From Cuniculiplasma sp052315315 (GTDB lineage Archaea > Thermoplasmatota > Thermoplasmata > Thermoplasmatales > Thermoplasmataceae): a stretch of 60,122 nt of DNA. Shown piece after piece: positions 24,631 through 33,299 of this stretch (position 1 is its first letter; every line of letters starts with the position of its first letter). The DNA lies in the NCBI GenBank assembly GCA_052315315.1, contig JBLSDE010000008.1, positions 1 through 60,122 of the forward strand, in the 5' to 3' direction. The position numbers and the translations under genes were made by a program. The notes beneath the pieces were generated by a model, which was not told the DNA's origin, made no database searches, and was given only the letters and a program-made list of their open reading frames with translations.

Positions 24631-25459
24631 GGAGATTTTGTACATAATCTTCAAATTTTTTCTGTTCCTTGATAAATCGGATAACTGAGCTGGCTTCTCT
24701 GAAGTAATCTTCCAGAATGCGATCGAGTGTTATTTTATCTATTTTTCCTTCCTCAACGAGCTTCTCACCAGCATGTCTGGAAAGTATACCTCCCGCCTCC
24801 TTAACTTCAGGTTTACCAGTTTTCTTTCCATAAATGTTCATGCAATCAAGGAATGTTAGTTGAGATGAAGAATTGGCGTATATTGCTCCAGTTATGTTAC
24901 CGCTCTTTTTAATAGTTTCCGCAAGGTCTGATATATGTGTCGGGCAAACTCTTCCTCCGCGAGGCAACCTGTCAACGCCTTTGTTAAACAAGCCATCCAT
25001 CAAGGATATGAAACCATCATTCTCCCCTCCAAAAACGAAGGAGAGTCTAACAATCAAATGATTCTTAACCAAAGCCGCATTATCTTCCCCTGTTCTTCTT
25101 GTTCTAAAATATTCGTTTTTGCCATAATGAACATTAACCGAAGAGAAATAGATGAGACGTTGATTTTTGTCAATTCTTTTAATCTCGGTCGCAACCGATT
25201 TAATTCCGAAGACATTAACATTCATGGCCTCGTCTTCCTTATCTGAATAGGAATTGCTCAGGTAATAGATCACGTCATAGTTTTTAATCAGAGGGACAAG
25301 TTTTTCCTTATCGGTCACATCTCCCTCGATCCAGTTAAACTTGGAGTATTTCTCTCCTTCAATCTTATGCCTTGAATAATAGTCCGTTTCTTCGTGTTCC
25401 ATAAGAAGCATCAGATTTCTTCCTATGTAGCCACTTCCACCAATAAATAGAGCTTTCAC
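24620..25459 (-). CDS. NAD-dependent epimerase/dehydratase-family protein (extended SDR)
   Basis: A 279-residue Rossmann protein. The NAD(P) motif is GGSGYIG (7-13), followed by FNWIEGDVTD (Asp-x-x-Asp adenine-binding loop) and a VIYYLSNSYSD strand. The active-site helix has YFSSVNVHYG and then EYFRTRRTGEDNA, where the usual Tyr-x-x-x-Lys is Tyr-x-x-x-Arg, so the catalysis may differ or be lost. It is shorter than typical sugar epimerases (about 310 aa). It could act on nucleotide sugars for surface glycans. It is monocistronic and overlaps the convergent gene by 11 nt. Confidence 0.78.
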   Translation of the reverse strand: MKALFIGGSGYIGRNLMLLMEHEETDYYSRHKIEGEKYSKFNWIEGDVTDKEKLVPLIKNYDVIYYLSNSYSDKEDEAMNVNVFGIKSVATEIKRIDKNQRLIYFSSVNVHYGKNEYFRTRRTGEDNAALVKNHLIVRLSFVFGGENDGFISLMDGLFNKGVDRLPRGGRVCPTHISDLAETIKKSGNITGAIYANSSSQLTFLDCMNIYGKKTGKPEVKEAGGILSRHAGEKLVEEGKIDKITLDRILEDYFREASSVIRFIKEQKKFEDYVQNLPKA

Positions 25460-25498
25460 GCATACCTAATTATTGTATACAACATATCCTTTTCCATT

Positions 25499-26842
25499 TT
25501 AAGATGTTATTGGAAGTATTTCTTCTACTCCATCTTTGCCAAATTCCGATAGAATACTGTTATCTAATCTCATAAAGAATATCAGTATTATTGAAACTAT
25601 GGCAGCTGACGCTGAATCCAAAAACATAAATTCGAAATTGTTGTGTGATATAGTAAGTATAAATGAAACGCTTACTGAAGCAATTAACAATGCGGCATTG
25701 TTAAAGAAAGCTGAAAGCCCAAAGAACGATGACATTGCGGCTTCCCTATCTCCTTCCAGGGTGGTGATCAGAAATGCTCCTATTGGATATGCAGCAACTA
25801 GAAATGCAGCCCATCCCAAGCCACCAACTGCAAGGTATATGATCACAACCTCCTCTGTTCTGAAAAATACTGCTAAAAGCATGACTAATGCAAGTATTGC
25901 TAAGCCATAGACCATAATGTTCTTCTTTTTTTTATACCTTTTATAAAAAATACCTATTGGAATTGAAGCAATAAGTGTCACAGCATTGAATACGGCAAAA
26001 CCGATTGCAGCAAAAACCAGCGGGCCATCTGATCCAGAGGTAAATGAGTAACCTGCACTTTGAACATAAGATACAAAATAGATGGCAATTGACTCATAGG
26101 CTATCCACGAAAACAATTGAATGGCAAAATAGATTAATATCCTTCTGTCACGGAACATGTAAAGGACCCTTTCATTCAGCGTCCTCTTTTCCCTTATTAC
26201 AACAGACTTACTCTCAGGTTTCTTCTCCTTCACAATCAGTGGTGTAATAATTCCCGTGACTAAAACTATGAGACCTTCTATAAGGGCTACATTCTTGATA
26301 CCTAGTTTTGTCTCAAAACCTGCAACCATAAGGAAGGCCACCAAGGATCCAATGGCCAGAAATGAATTAACATAACCGGATGCTACACCCCAGTTTTTTA
26401 CCTCGAAGGTTCTGGGCATCAGGGAATTGTATGGTGTCCTCATGAAATGAGCGGCGATGTAGAGTGCAATTAACAATCCAATGAGCTCGTCCACGCTCGT
26501 AGCATATGGAATCAGGCAGAGCATAATCGCCATGACACATACCGAAATTACAATCATGATACCTCTGGTATCATGTGGGTACAAGAATCTCCTGTCAGCC
26601 AGGAATCCTGATATGGGATCTGCAAATATACCAACCAGTCCTTCCAAACCTAAAATGAGTCCCGAGAATGCGTCAGAGAGATTAAAACCATGGATCTCTA
26701 TGAATGGAGTAAAGATTCTATTGAACCCCCAAGATGTATATATAGCAATGGCGGTCATAGAAAGGAAAATGTAACTTATATTTCCAGAATATATATTCTT
26801 GCCATTCTCCTCTCTATAAAGCCTTTCAAACACAAATGGCAT
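25499..26842 (-). CDS. Major facilitator superfamily transporter
   Basis: A 447-residue integral membrane protein with about 12 helices. The first half has GLEGLVGIFADPISGFLADRRF and the second half FYKRYKKKKNIMVYGLAIL, resembling the GPH/SLC45-like sugar:cation branch rather than drug exporters. Between the halves is a charged loop (EKKPESKSVVIREKRTLNERV). A sugar or sugar-derivative substrate is inference. A TTTAATTTATT box on the minus strand at about 26862-26870 lies near 26 nt before ATG 26842. It is divergent from the TauE gene, with a repeated 13-bp motif upstream of both promoters. Confidence 0.85.
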   Translation of the reverse strand: MPFVFERLYREENGKNIYSGNISYIFLSMTAIAIYTSWGFNRIFTPFIEIHGFNLSDAFSGLILGLEGLVGIFADPISGFLADRRFLYPHDTRGIMIVISVCVMAIMLCLIPYATSVDELIGLLIALYIAAHFMRTPYNSLMPRTFEVKNWGVASGYVNSFLAIGSLVAFLMVAGFETKLGIKNVALIEGLIVLVTGIITPLIVKEKKPESKSVVIREKRTLNERVLYMFRDRRILIYFAIQLFSWIAYESIAIYFVSYVQSAGYSFTSGSDGPLVFAAIGFAVFNAVTLIASIPIGIFYKRYKKKKNIMVYGLAILALVMLLAVFFRTEEVVIIYLAVGGLGWAAFLVAAYPIGAFLITTLEGDREAAMSSFFGLSAFFNNAALLIASVSVSFILTISHNNFEFMFLDSASAAIVSIILIFFMRLDNSILSEFGKDGVEEILPITS

Positions 26843-26891
26843 ACAATAATAATAAATTAAAACTTTCCTATATACTCATATAGAATCATTT

Positions 26892-26904
26892 ACCCTTTTG
26901 TTGA
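26892..26904 (+). promoter_or_regulatory. Direct repeat copy 1 upstream of the MFS promoter (ACCCTTTTGTTGA)
   Basis: ACCCTTTTGTTGA occurs here and again at 27034-27046. Both copies continue with a related AACGT-AAG sequence. This copy ends about 20-30 bp upstream of the minus-strand TATA box of the MFS gene, where archaeal activators often bind. It could be an operator for a shared regulator. Confidence 0.45.
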
Positions 26905-26917
26905 ACGTTAAGTCGTA

Positions 26918-26939
26918 AACCCGAAATTATCTTCGGGTT
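26918..26939. repeat. Inverted repeat AACCCGAA-ATTATC-TTCGGGTT
   Basis: A perfect 8-bp stem with a 6-nt loop in the 253-nt gap between divergent genes. No gene ends here, so a terminator role is unlikely. It could be a protein-binding palindrome, a hairpin in a long leader, or a remnant of a mobile element. Confidence 0.5.
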
Positions 26940-27033
26940 ATCTGGAAAGAGTTATAACTTGAATTATTATGGTCTATTGTTTTTAATTGTACATAGAATA
27001 AAAATCAATTATATTTAGATAATTTTAGATGTA

Positions 27034-27046
27034 ACCCTTTTGTTGA
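27034..27046 (+). promoter_or_regulatory. Direct repeat copy 2 upstream of the TauE promoter (ACCCTTTTGTTGA)
   Basis: An exact copy of the 26892-26904 motif, followed by CAACGTAAG. It forms a GTTG-A-CAAC palindrome at 27042-27050. It ends about 18 bp upstream of the TauE TATA box, a typical position for an archaeal activator site. Confidence 0.45.
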
Positions 27047-27063
27047 CAACGTAAGGATGTCAT

Positions 27064-27077
27064 AATATATATATAAA
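27064..27077 (+). promoter_or_regulatory. TATA box of the TauE-DUF1634 operon
   Basis: AATATATATATAAA is centred about 26 nt before ATG 27096, predicting a leaderless mRNA. Confidence 0.65.
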
Positions 27078-27095
27078 AAACAGGAATCCTTATAA

Positions 27096-28076
27096 ATGAT
27101 TGATGTAGGGTCCCTATCAAATTTCCTGCTAATCGTTTTTGGTGGGATTATTGCAGGAATCATAGGCTCCCTAACAGGACTTGGTGGAGGTTCTGTTTTG
27201 GTTCCTGTGCTTACATTGTTTTACGGTGTGCCAATTGAGTACGCAACCGGAGCAAGTTTAATATCAACTATTGCAACATCTGCCGGTTCTGCAAGTACCT
27301 ATACCAAAAAAGGAATAGCGAATATTAAAATTGGCGTTGGTCTTGAGGTAGCAACAACACTGGGTGCTATTGTGGGAGCTCTTACTTTTGCCCTGGTGGT
27401 TCACGCGAATCTTCAGTGGATTCTCTTCCTTCTTTTCGGAATAGTGATTTTAACATCCATCATACCAACCGTGAAGAGAGGAAAGTATGAATACCCAGAA
27501 GAGAAGCCAGCCGATTTCACAAGCAGGCTTTTCCAATTATCAGGCAAATATCATGATGACAGGAGTAAAAAAACTGTTCAATACACCGGGGTAAGATGGT
27601 GGCTTGGAGAAATTATTATGTTCTTTGCGGGTGTCCTTTCGGGGTTGCTTGGAATAGGGAGTGGTGCACTTAAGGTACTTGGAATGGACTGGGCAATGAA
27701 CCTGCCAATGAAGGTTACGACTACCACAAGCAATTTTATGATAGGAATTACGGCAGCCACAGGAAGCAGTATTTACTGGTATGAAGGATATATACAGTTC
27801 TTTCTGGCCGCGGCAACTGCAATAGGGGTACTCATTGGATCAAGAATAGGATCAGCCATACTCCTGAGGGTTTCCAACAAAGAAATAAGATGGATATTTT
27901 TTGCCATATTGACTTTTCTTGGAATTGATATGATATTTAGAGGAATAACAAAATCACACTTTTATTACATCAATCCTTTAACTGGTTTTACAGTGGCAAT
28001 TTCAACCGCAGCAATTCTGATTTTATTGCTTTACGTAAAGATGAAACTGGAGGAGAGGCAGAATGCAAACTTCTGA
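27096..28076 (+). CDS. TauE/SafE family membrane exporter
   Basis: A 326-residue membrane protein with about 8 helices. It has the duplicated TauE/SafE signature: GGIIAGIIGSLTGLGGGSVLVPVLTLFYG near the N-terminus and AGVLSGLLGIGSGALKVLGMDWAMNLPMKVTTTTSNFMIG in the second half. Members export sulfite, sulfoacetate or other organosulfur anions, and some have a role in sulfur metabolism. The DUF1634 partner gene starts inside its 3' end, an arrangement common for this subfamily. Given an SQR-like gene elsewhere in the window, a sulfur anion is a reasonable guess for the substrate. Confidence 0.9.
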   Translation: MIDVGSLSNFLLIVFGGIIAGIIGSLTGLGGGSVLVPVLTLFYGVPIEYATGASLISTIATSAGSASTYTKKGIANIKIGVGLEVATTLGAIVGALTFALVVHANLQWILFLLFGIVILTSIIPTVKRGKYEYPEEKPADFTSRLFQLSGKYHDDRSKKTVQYTGVRWWLGEIIMFFAGVLSGLLGIGSGALKVLGMDWAMNLPMKVTTTTSNFMIGITAATGSSIYWYEGYIQFFLAAATAIGVLIGSRIGSAILLRVSNKEIRWIFFAILTFLGIDMIFRGITKSHFYYINPLTGFTVAISTAAILILLLYVKMKLEERQNANF

Positions 28077-28464
28077 TAAACTTACCAATATCGTTAGCTG
28101 GATATTGAAAATTGCCGTGTTCCTGAGTATTGGCCTAGTCACAATAGGAGCTGCTCTGATGTTTATATTCAATGGGGCCGATGGTTATACAATTTCTCAG
28201 ATTGAAAGCTATAATTCCAAAATAAACATTACATCAAGCGCTTTTTCGCCGGTATTAATTCCCTCAGGGATTCTGGCTTTAAATCCAATAGCCTTCATTT
28301 CATTGGGTCTCTGGGTTCTAATCTTCACTCCGGTAACTGTATTATTCAGTTCTCTGGTTGATTATATCTATACTAGAAATAAGCTATACGTTATTTTGAC
28401 ATTTCTTGTTTTATTAAATTTATTTACAGCTATTCTAATAATTCCGGCCTTCGTAAAACTTTGA
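28063..28464 (+). CDS. DUF1634 membrane protein
   Basis: A 133-residue protein with three predicted helices. It begins with a short hydrophilic stretch, then IVSWILKIAVFLSIGLVTIGAALMFIF, and ends with GLWVLIFTPVTVLFSSLVDYIYTRNKLYVILTFLVLLNLF, the family pattern. Function unknown. DUF1634 genes typically accompany TauE/SafE exporters. Here it overlaps the exporter's stop by 14 nt, so it is probably a partner subunit. Confidence 0.85.
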   Translation: MQTSDKLTNIVSWILKIAVFLSIGLVTIGAALMFIFNGADGYTISQIESYNSKINITSSAFSPVLIPSGILALNPIAFISLGLWVLIFTPVTVLFSSLVDYIYTRNKLYVILTFLVLLNLFTAILIIPAFVKL

Positions 28465-28509
28465 TTTTTAAAAGCATTCTACAAAAACATTATTAATTTT
28501 ACTTATATC

Positions 28510-29979
28510 ATGATCCGTGAACTGATGCTTAAATTCGAGAGAGTCCCAATCAGAGAAGAAGACCCGTTGGAAAGATCTAAGAGTTTTAGGATCGAGCCAT
28601 TAATTGGCTATTCTGATCAGGAGGCAACTACAGAAGCATCAAGGTGTATTGGCTGTAATATATGTACACAGGCATGCCCTGCAAGTCTCGATATCGGTGC
28701 GTATATAAATAGCACAGCCGTTGGAGATCCAGCGCAGACAGTAAGGATTGTTTTTGAAAACTTACCTTTTCCTGCAATTATTGGAAGAGTTTGCACTCAC
28801 AACTGTGAAGATATATGTGTTATGTATGACACAGGTGGACCACTGGCCATAAGGCACCTTAAGAGATACGCAGCAGACAAATTCGATGATTATTCTAAAG
28901 TTATTAATGTCAAAAGGAGAGGTTTTATCAACAAGAGGGTTGCAGTGATTGGAGCAGGGCCAGCGGGATTGAGTGCTGCATACTATCTGTCTATTCAGGG
29001 TGTAAGGGTGACGGTTTTTGAGGAGCTTCCAGTTACTGGTGGATTCATGAGAGTTGGCATACCCAGATACCGTTTGCCAGATGATGTTCTTGACAAGGAA
29101 ATAGGTTACATTCAGTCACAGGGCGTGGAGATCAGACTTAACACCAAGGTTGGAAGGGATATCAGCTTTGAGGAAATAGTTTCAAGTTATGATGCAGTAT
29201 TTCTTGGCGTTGGTAATCACAGCCCCAGAACAACAGGAACACCGGGAAGCGATGCTGAGAATTTTATGCACGCCACGGAGTTCCTGAAGAGGGTTGCCTT
29301 GAACGAGAAGATTCCTGTTGGCAATAGGGTGGTCATAATAGGAGGAGGTTTTACTGCAAATGATGCTGCCCGTTCTTCCTTAAGATTGGGGGCAAAGAAT
29401 ATCAACATCATGTATCGTAGAAGGGAAATAGACAGGCCTGGCTATCCATCTATGAACGCAGACGAGGAAATGGAAGAGTCAATAGACGAACTTGTTGGCT
29501 ATATGTGGGAAGTGACTCCATTTGAATATGTAAAGGAAGGAAACAGGATTGTTCAGGTGAAATACTGGAAAAATCAAATGGTTTCAGAGGGCGGAGGAAG
29601 AGCAAAACCTGTTCCGCAGAAGGAGAAAACCTACACAATGGATGTTGACTTTGTGATTGAAGCCACAGGTCAGGAGACTGATTTTTCATTTCTCGGAGAT
29701 AATTATGCAAGACAATTGAGGTTGACCCCCCACGGCCAGATAATTGTGGATCAAAACGGCATGACTAGCATTCCGGGGGTATTTTCCGGTGGCGATTCGA
29801 CAAATATGACAAGGGATTTAATTTCTGCTGTTCGTGATGGGGACACAGCTGTTTTGGGGATATTAAACTACCTTAATCTTATGGACCAGGTAAATGAAGA
29901 ATACCTGCCGCTTCTTGACAGATGGAAGAAATTCTCACCAACATCCGCCAAAATGGCATACGCAGATAGAATAAAATAA
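28510..29979 (+). CDS. GltD-like FAD/NAD(P) oxidoreductase with Fe-S clusters
   Basis: A 489-residue protein of the glutamate synthase small-subunit/NfnL-like family. The N-terminal Fe-S region has Cys46, 49, 52 and 56 (CIGCNICTQACP) and Cys95, 99 and 103 (CTHNCEDIC). FAD binding is VAVIGAGPAGLSAAYYL (about 139-155) and NADPH binding is VVIIGGGFTANDAA (about 277-290), with a C-terminal GGDSTN FAD motif. In glutamate synthase it passes electrons from NADPH to the large subunit. Alone, such proteins act as ferredoxin:NADP reductases or sulfide dehydrogenases. No large GltB subunit is nearby, so the partner is unknown. ATG 28510 follows a TATA-like TTATTAATTTTAC by about 20 nt. Confidence 0.87.
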   Translation: MIRELMLKFERVPIREEDPLERSKSFRIEPLIGYSDQEATTEASRCIGCNICTQACPASLDIGAYINSTAVGDPAQTVRIVFENLPFPAIIGRVCTHNCEDICVMYDTGGPLAIRHLKRYAADKFDDYSKVINVKRRGFINKRVAVIGAGPAGLSAAYYLSIQGVRVTVFEELPVTGGFMRVGIPRYRLPDDVLDKEIGYIQSQGVEIRLNTKVGRDISFEEIVSSYDAVFLGVGNHSPRTTGTPGSDAENFMHATEFLKRVALNEKIPVGNRVVIIGGGFTANDAARSSLRLGAKNINIMYRRREIDRPGYPSMNADEEMEESIDELVGYMWEVTPFEYVKEGNRIVQVKYWKNQMVSEGGGRAKPVPQKEKTYTMDVDFVIEATGQETDFSFLGDNYARQLRLTPHGQIIVDQNGMTSIPGVFSGGDSTNMTRDLISAVRDGDTAVLGILNYLNLMDQVNEEYLPLLDRWKKFSPTSAKMAYADRIK

Positions 29980-29991
29980 TTTTAATATTTT

Positions 29992-31320
29992 TCAATCATT
30001 TTCAAAATATATGGAATCGAACCCTGTGTATGGTATAAGGGCCTCAGGTATCTTTATGTGATCCTTATGGGAAAAGTTCTCAATTATGGCTACAATTGTT
30101 CTTGAACTGGCCATTGCTGTCCCATTAAGGGTATGAACAAATATGTTTCCATCTGAGCCTCTGTATCTGATGTTCAGAGACCTTGCCTGATAGTCCAGAT
30201 CATTGGATATGCTTGCGAGTTCACGGTATCTTCCCTGATGAGGAAACCACCCTTCAATATCGAATTTCTTAGCTGCAAGGTTTCCAAGTTCCCCTGAGCA
30301 CACATTAACGACGCGATATGGAATTCCCAAACTTTGCAGAAACTCCTCTGTGTTCTTTGTAAGTTCATCAAAAAAGTCCCATGAATCTTCGGGTTTGCAG
30401 AATATAAATTGCTCTACTTTCTTAAAATAATGTACACGGAAAATTCCCTTTGTATCCTTGCCGTGGGCTCCCGCCTCCTTTCTGAAGCACGGAGAAAAGC
30501 CTCCAACTTTCATCGGAAGTTCCTTTGGTTCCACGATTTCATCCATAAGCATGGATGCAATTGGGTGTTCAGAAGTTGAAATCAGATAAAGATCTTCACC
30601 TTCGATCTTATAAATAGCATCATCAAAAGTTCCCTGATCCGTGGCCTTCCATACAGCGTTTCCTGCTATCATAGGTGGTGGCTCAACCACTGAAAATCCC
30701 TTCTGTGACAGAAAGTCAATTGCATAATTAATCAGGGCAAGCTCAAGCTTCAGCAACCTGTTCTTGCTAATATAAAATCTTGCTCCTGCAATCTTTGTGG
30801 CTCGTTCAAGGTCTACAAGGTTATACTTCTCAATAATATCGACGTGACTGTAAGTTTCCTTGACAATTTTATATTTTCCAAGGTTATTGCTCTCCTTGAG
30901 GAAAGTTTCCAGTGAATCTTCTCTGACCTTTGCCTCACCATTAACCCTGACCACAAGGTTATTCTCGTCACCTTTGCATATGGGTACTTCCCTGTCAAGC
31001 ACATTTGGGATCAGGTTCACCATTTTATCTCTTTTCTCTTCCACTTCCCTTTGCCTTTCTTCAAGTTTGCCAAGTGATGCATTTATCTCCTTTACCTCTC
31101 TTTTAATTTCTTCCGCATCCCTCTTTTCCTTGACTGCCTTTGATACCTCAAGACTTCTGGCGTTTCTAATTGACCTTAATTCATTTATTTTCTTTATGTT
31201 CTCACGCCATTCCTGATCCAGTTTCAAAAATTCCTCGACAGGTGAAGGATCCAAAAATCTGTCTATCATGGCCTTTCTGTAAATTGATGGATCATCTCTC
31301 AGCAATTTGATATCAATCAT
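29992..31320 (-). CDS. serS: Seryl-tRNA synthetase (bacterial/eukaryal-type class II)
   Basis: A 442-residue class II synthetase charging tRNA-Ser. The N-terminal coiled coil (roughly residues 30-95, dense Lys/Glu heptads) binds the long variable arm. Motif 2 is FRKEAGAHGKDTKGIFRVHYFKKVEQ and motif 3 is NGTAMASSRTIVAIIENF. It is the common SerRS form, not the methanogen type. The frame could extend 5 codons upstream, but ATG 31320 starts the family-typical MIDIKLLRDDP and lies 26 nt after a TATA-like box (31341-31353), so a leaderless start is favoured. It is convergent with the GltD-like gene, 12 nt apart. Confidence 0.97.
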   Translation of the reverse strand: MIDIKLLRDDPSIYRKAMIDRFLDPSPVEEFLKLDQEWRENIKKINELRSIRNARSLEVSKAVKEKRDAEEIKREVKEINASLGKLEERQREVEEKRDKMVNLIPNVLDREVPICKGDENNLVVRVNGEAKVREDSLETFLKESNNLGKYKIVKETYSHVDIIEKYNLVDLERATKIAGARFYISKNRLLKLELALINYAIDFLSQKGFSVVEPPPMIAGNAVWKATDQGTFDDAIYKIEGEDLYLISTSEHPIASMLMDEIVEPKELPMKVGGFSPCFRKEAGAHGKDTKGIFRVHYFKKVEQFIFCKPEDSWDFFDELTKNTEEFLQSLGIPYRVVNVCSGELGNLAAKKFDIEGWFPHQGRYRELASISNDLDYQARSLNIRYRGSDGNIFVHTLNGTAMASSRTIVAIIENFSHKDHIKIPEALIPYTGFDSIYFEND

Positions 31321-31340
31321 TGCGTCCAACAACAACAGTA

Positions 31341-31353
31341 GATATATTAATTT
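31341..31353 (-). promoter_or_regulatory. TATA box of serS
   Basis: AAATTAATATATC on the minus strand lies about 26 nt before ATG 31320. It decides the shorter start over the frame opening at 31335. Confidence 0.6.
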
Positions 31354-31385
31354 TCACTCTTCTTTGGTTAGCAAAATTAATGTTT

Positions 31386-32030
31386 TTAGAGCCTGTCCAT
31401 TCTGGGTTGATAATTGTCGTTGTAAGACTCGAGTTCAGCCTCATCATCATAAATTGGGCGGTTTGGAACCTCTCTGGTTCCTCTAGACATGTTGGCCTGA
31501 GGAACTGGACTTATGAAGGGAGATGGGTTGTACATCCCTCTGTTCTCCTCCCTTATGGTCGTCGACATGCTTCCACCGAGAAGTGCTGTGGCATTAAATA
31601 TGATCAAGCTGCTTGGCACAATGAGAGTCATTGTGGTTAGAACACCGTAAAATGACTGGGTATCTATTGCCAGCTGCGAAGAAGCGGCCAGTGGTTTTGT
31701 GGCAAAGGCAAAAATTCCATCCTTGAGATAGTAACCCACAAGACTAGCCTGCTGCACAGAAGTTGATATGAGATAGAGTGAAGTAAAGATAACAAGTGCA
31801 GTGGTGATGAGCGATATGGAAAGGGCATCCTTGGCGCTTCCAGCCTTTCTTCCTGAGATGAATCCTGCAGTAAATGGACCTATAACTGGTATCCACCATA
31901 GGAGTGCAACCCCAACTATGGCATACAAAAAGGCAATTTTGGTAGAGTATGTATTCATAAAATCAGATCTGAGACTGTTTTGGCGATAGTTTCTGCCATT
32001 TGTCTTACCAAAGCCTGACGAATGTCTCAT
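31386..32030 (-). CDS. Hypothetical membrane protein (about 214 aa)
   Basis: Not recognised. It has about three to four membrane helices: IAFLYAIVGVALLWWIPVIGPFTAGFISG, ALSISLITTALVIFTSLYLI, and a late SFYGVLTTMTLIVPSSLIIFNATALLGG. A hydrophilic, basic N-terminus and an Asn/Pro/Asp-rich cytoplasmic-looking tail end with YNDNYQPRMDRL. The helix pair with GPFTAGFISGRKAGSAKDAL resembles small archaeal DUF5518/DUF-type integral proteins, but I cannot assign it. ATG 32030 is 26 nt after the TTTATATAAAG box at 32047-32058 (minus strand); GTG 32036 would be two codons longer. Confidence 0.65.
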   Translation of the reverse strand: MRHSSGFGKTNGRNYRQNSLRSDFMNTYSTKIAFLYAIVGVALLWWIPVIGPFTAGFISGRKAGSAKDALSISLITTALVIFTSLYLISTSVQQASLVGYYLKDGIFAFATKPLAASSQLAIDTQSFYGVLTTMTLIVPSSLIIFNATALLGGSMSTTIREENRGMYNPSPFISPVPQANMSRGTREVPNRPIYDDEAELESYNDNYQPRMDRL

Positions 32031-32084
32031 AAACACATGACGTCAACTTTATATAAAAATGTTTGGTATATTTTTCGGTAGTGT

Positions 32085-33299
32085 TTAGGCCCCATATTTT
32101 TCAAGACGATCTGTGAGTTGCATTGCAAAGGTCATAAGTCTACCACTCTCAATGGAAAATCCAGTTTTCGAGCATGCCTTCTCATTAAATCCATTCGCTT
32201 CAATTTTTCGCATACCTCCAGTGTAAAAGGTAACCGGTACTGGATCACCTGTGTGCTCTCCGGAAGTGGATGATGTTGAATGATCCCCGGTTAGTATTAC
32301 GAGAGTTCGATCCTCAAGACCTATCATGTTACTCATTGCCTCATCAATTTTCTCTATAACTTCTCTTTTTTCCTCAGGTTTCATATCATGGGCGGCCGCA
32401 TCCGGTGCCTTAATATTCATTAGAATAAAGTCAAATTTATTGGAATTTTCCCTGGCATAGCTAAGTTTTCCTTTATAGTTTGTATTCTTCCCTCCTGTAA
32501 TTCCTGGTACATCTATTCTTTTCAGGCCAATCATCTCGGCCAGACCTTTTATCATTGGAATTCCTATTATGTACGCACCATCCATTCCATATTTTTCCTT
32601 AAATGGTTGGAGGAATGGGGCCTGACCTGCACCTCTCAGAAGAAGTTCATTTGCTGGCAGCTTTCCACTATTTATTCTGCTCCTGTTTAGGGGATGTTCA
32701 TCAAGAATTTTTCTTGATCTTTCCAGAAACTCATTGATTATTCTTGCAGTTTTTTCAGATTTCTCATTCTTTGGCTCAATTCTTTTCACTTTCTTGTTTA
32801 TCTCGTGTGGGTCAGAATCTGTAAGGTCACCGGATAGTCCTGAACCGTGCATTACAAGGGCCGCTCTGTGCTCAACTCCTGAGGAAACGCTGATATTGAC
32901 ATCCTCAATTTTCATTGATATTGCCTTACTCAACTCCTCTGTGCTTGTTTCTATTCTGCCTGCCCTCCTGTCTTTTATTATATCCCCTTCTCTTGTAGCG
33001 AAATTTGCCCTAAAGGCAACATCTCCTGGATTCACGTTCATCCCAAGTCCCATCGCCTCAAAGGGGCCTCTTCCTGTATAAACCTCTTCCGGGTTATATC
33101 CAAGTAAAGATAGGTGGGATGTATCCGAGCCACACACTATCCCCTGATGTACAGGATAAAGCAGTCCTGAAATACCATTTCTTGCCATATGATTCATGTT
33201 TGGCGTATATGCTGATTCCAGGGGAGTTCTATTGTTAAGAGACTTTGCGGGCCTGTCCCCAAGACCATCCATAACTATGAGAATAATTGATCTCTTCAT
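32085..33299 (-). CDS. apgM: 2,3-bisphosphoglycerate-independent phosphoglycerate mutase, archaeal type
   Basis: A 404-residue cytosolic glycolysis/gluconeogenesis enzyme interconverting 3- and 2-phosphoglycerate. The metal-binding N-terminus is IILIVMDGLGDRP, and the phosphorylated Ser lies in CGSDTSHLSLLGYNP. The C-terminal metal site is TGDHSTSSTSGEHTGDPVPV. The length and the SGLLYPVHQGI segment are typical of the archaeal aPGAM family in the alkaline phosphatase superfamily. It is third in a minus-strand operon, its ATG overlapping the ahcY stop (TGATG). Confidence 0.96.
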   Translation of the reverse strand: MKRSIILIVMDGLGDRPAKSLNNRTPLESAYTPNMNHMARNGISGLLYPVHQGIVCGSDTSHLSLLGYNPEEVYTGRGPFEAMGLGMNVNPGDVAFRANFATREGDIIKDRRAGRIETSTEELSKAISMKIEDVNISVSSGVEHRAALVMHGSGLSGDLTDSDPHEINKKVKRIEPKNEKSEKTARIINEFLERSRKILDEHPLNRSRINSGKLPANELLLRGAGQAPFLQPFKEKYGMDGAYIIGIPMIKGLAEMIGLKRIDVPGITGGKNTNYKGKLSYARENSNKFDFILMNIKAPDAAAHDMKPEEKREVIEKIDEAMSNMIGLEDRTLVILTGDHSTSSTSGEHTGDPVPVTFYTGGMRKIEANGFNEKACSKTGFSIESGRLMTFAMQLTDRLEKYGA

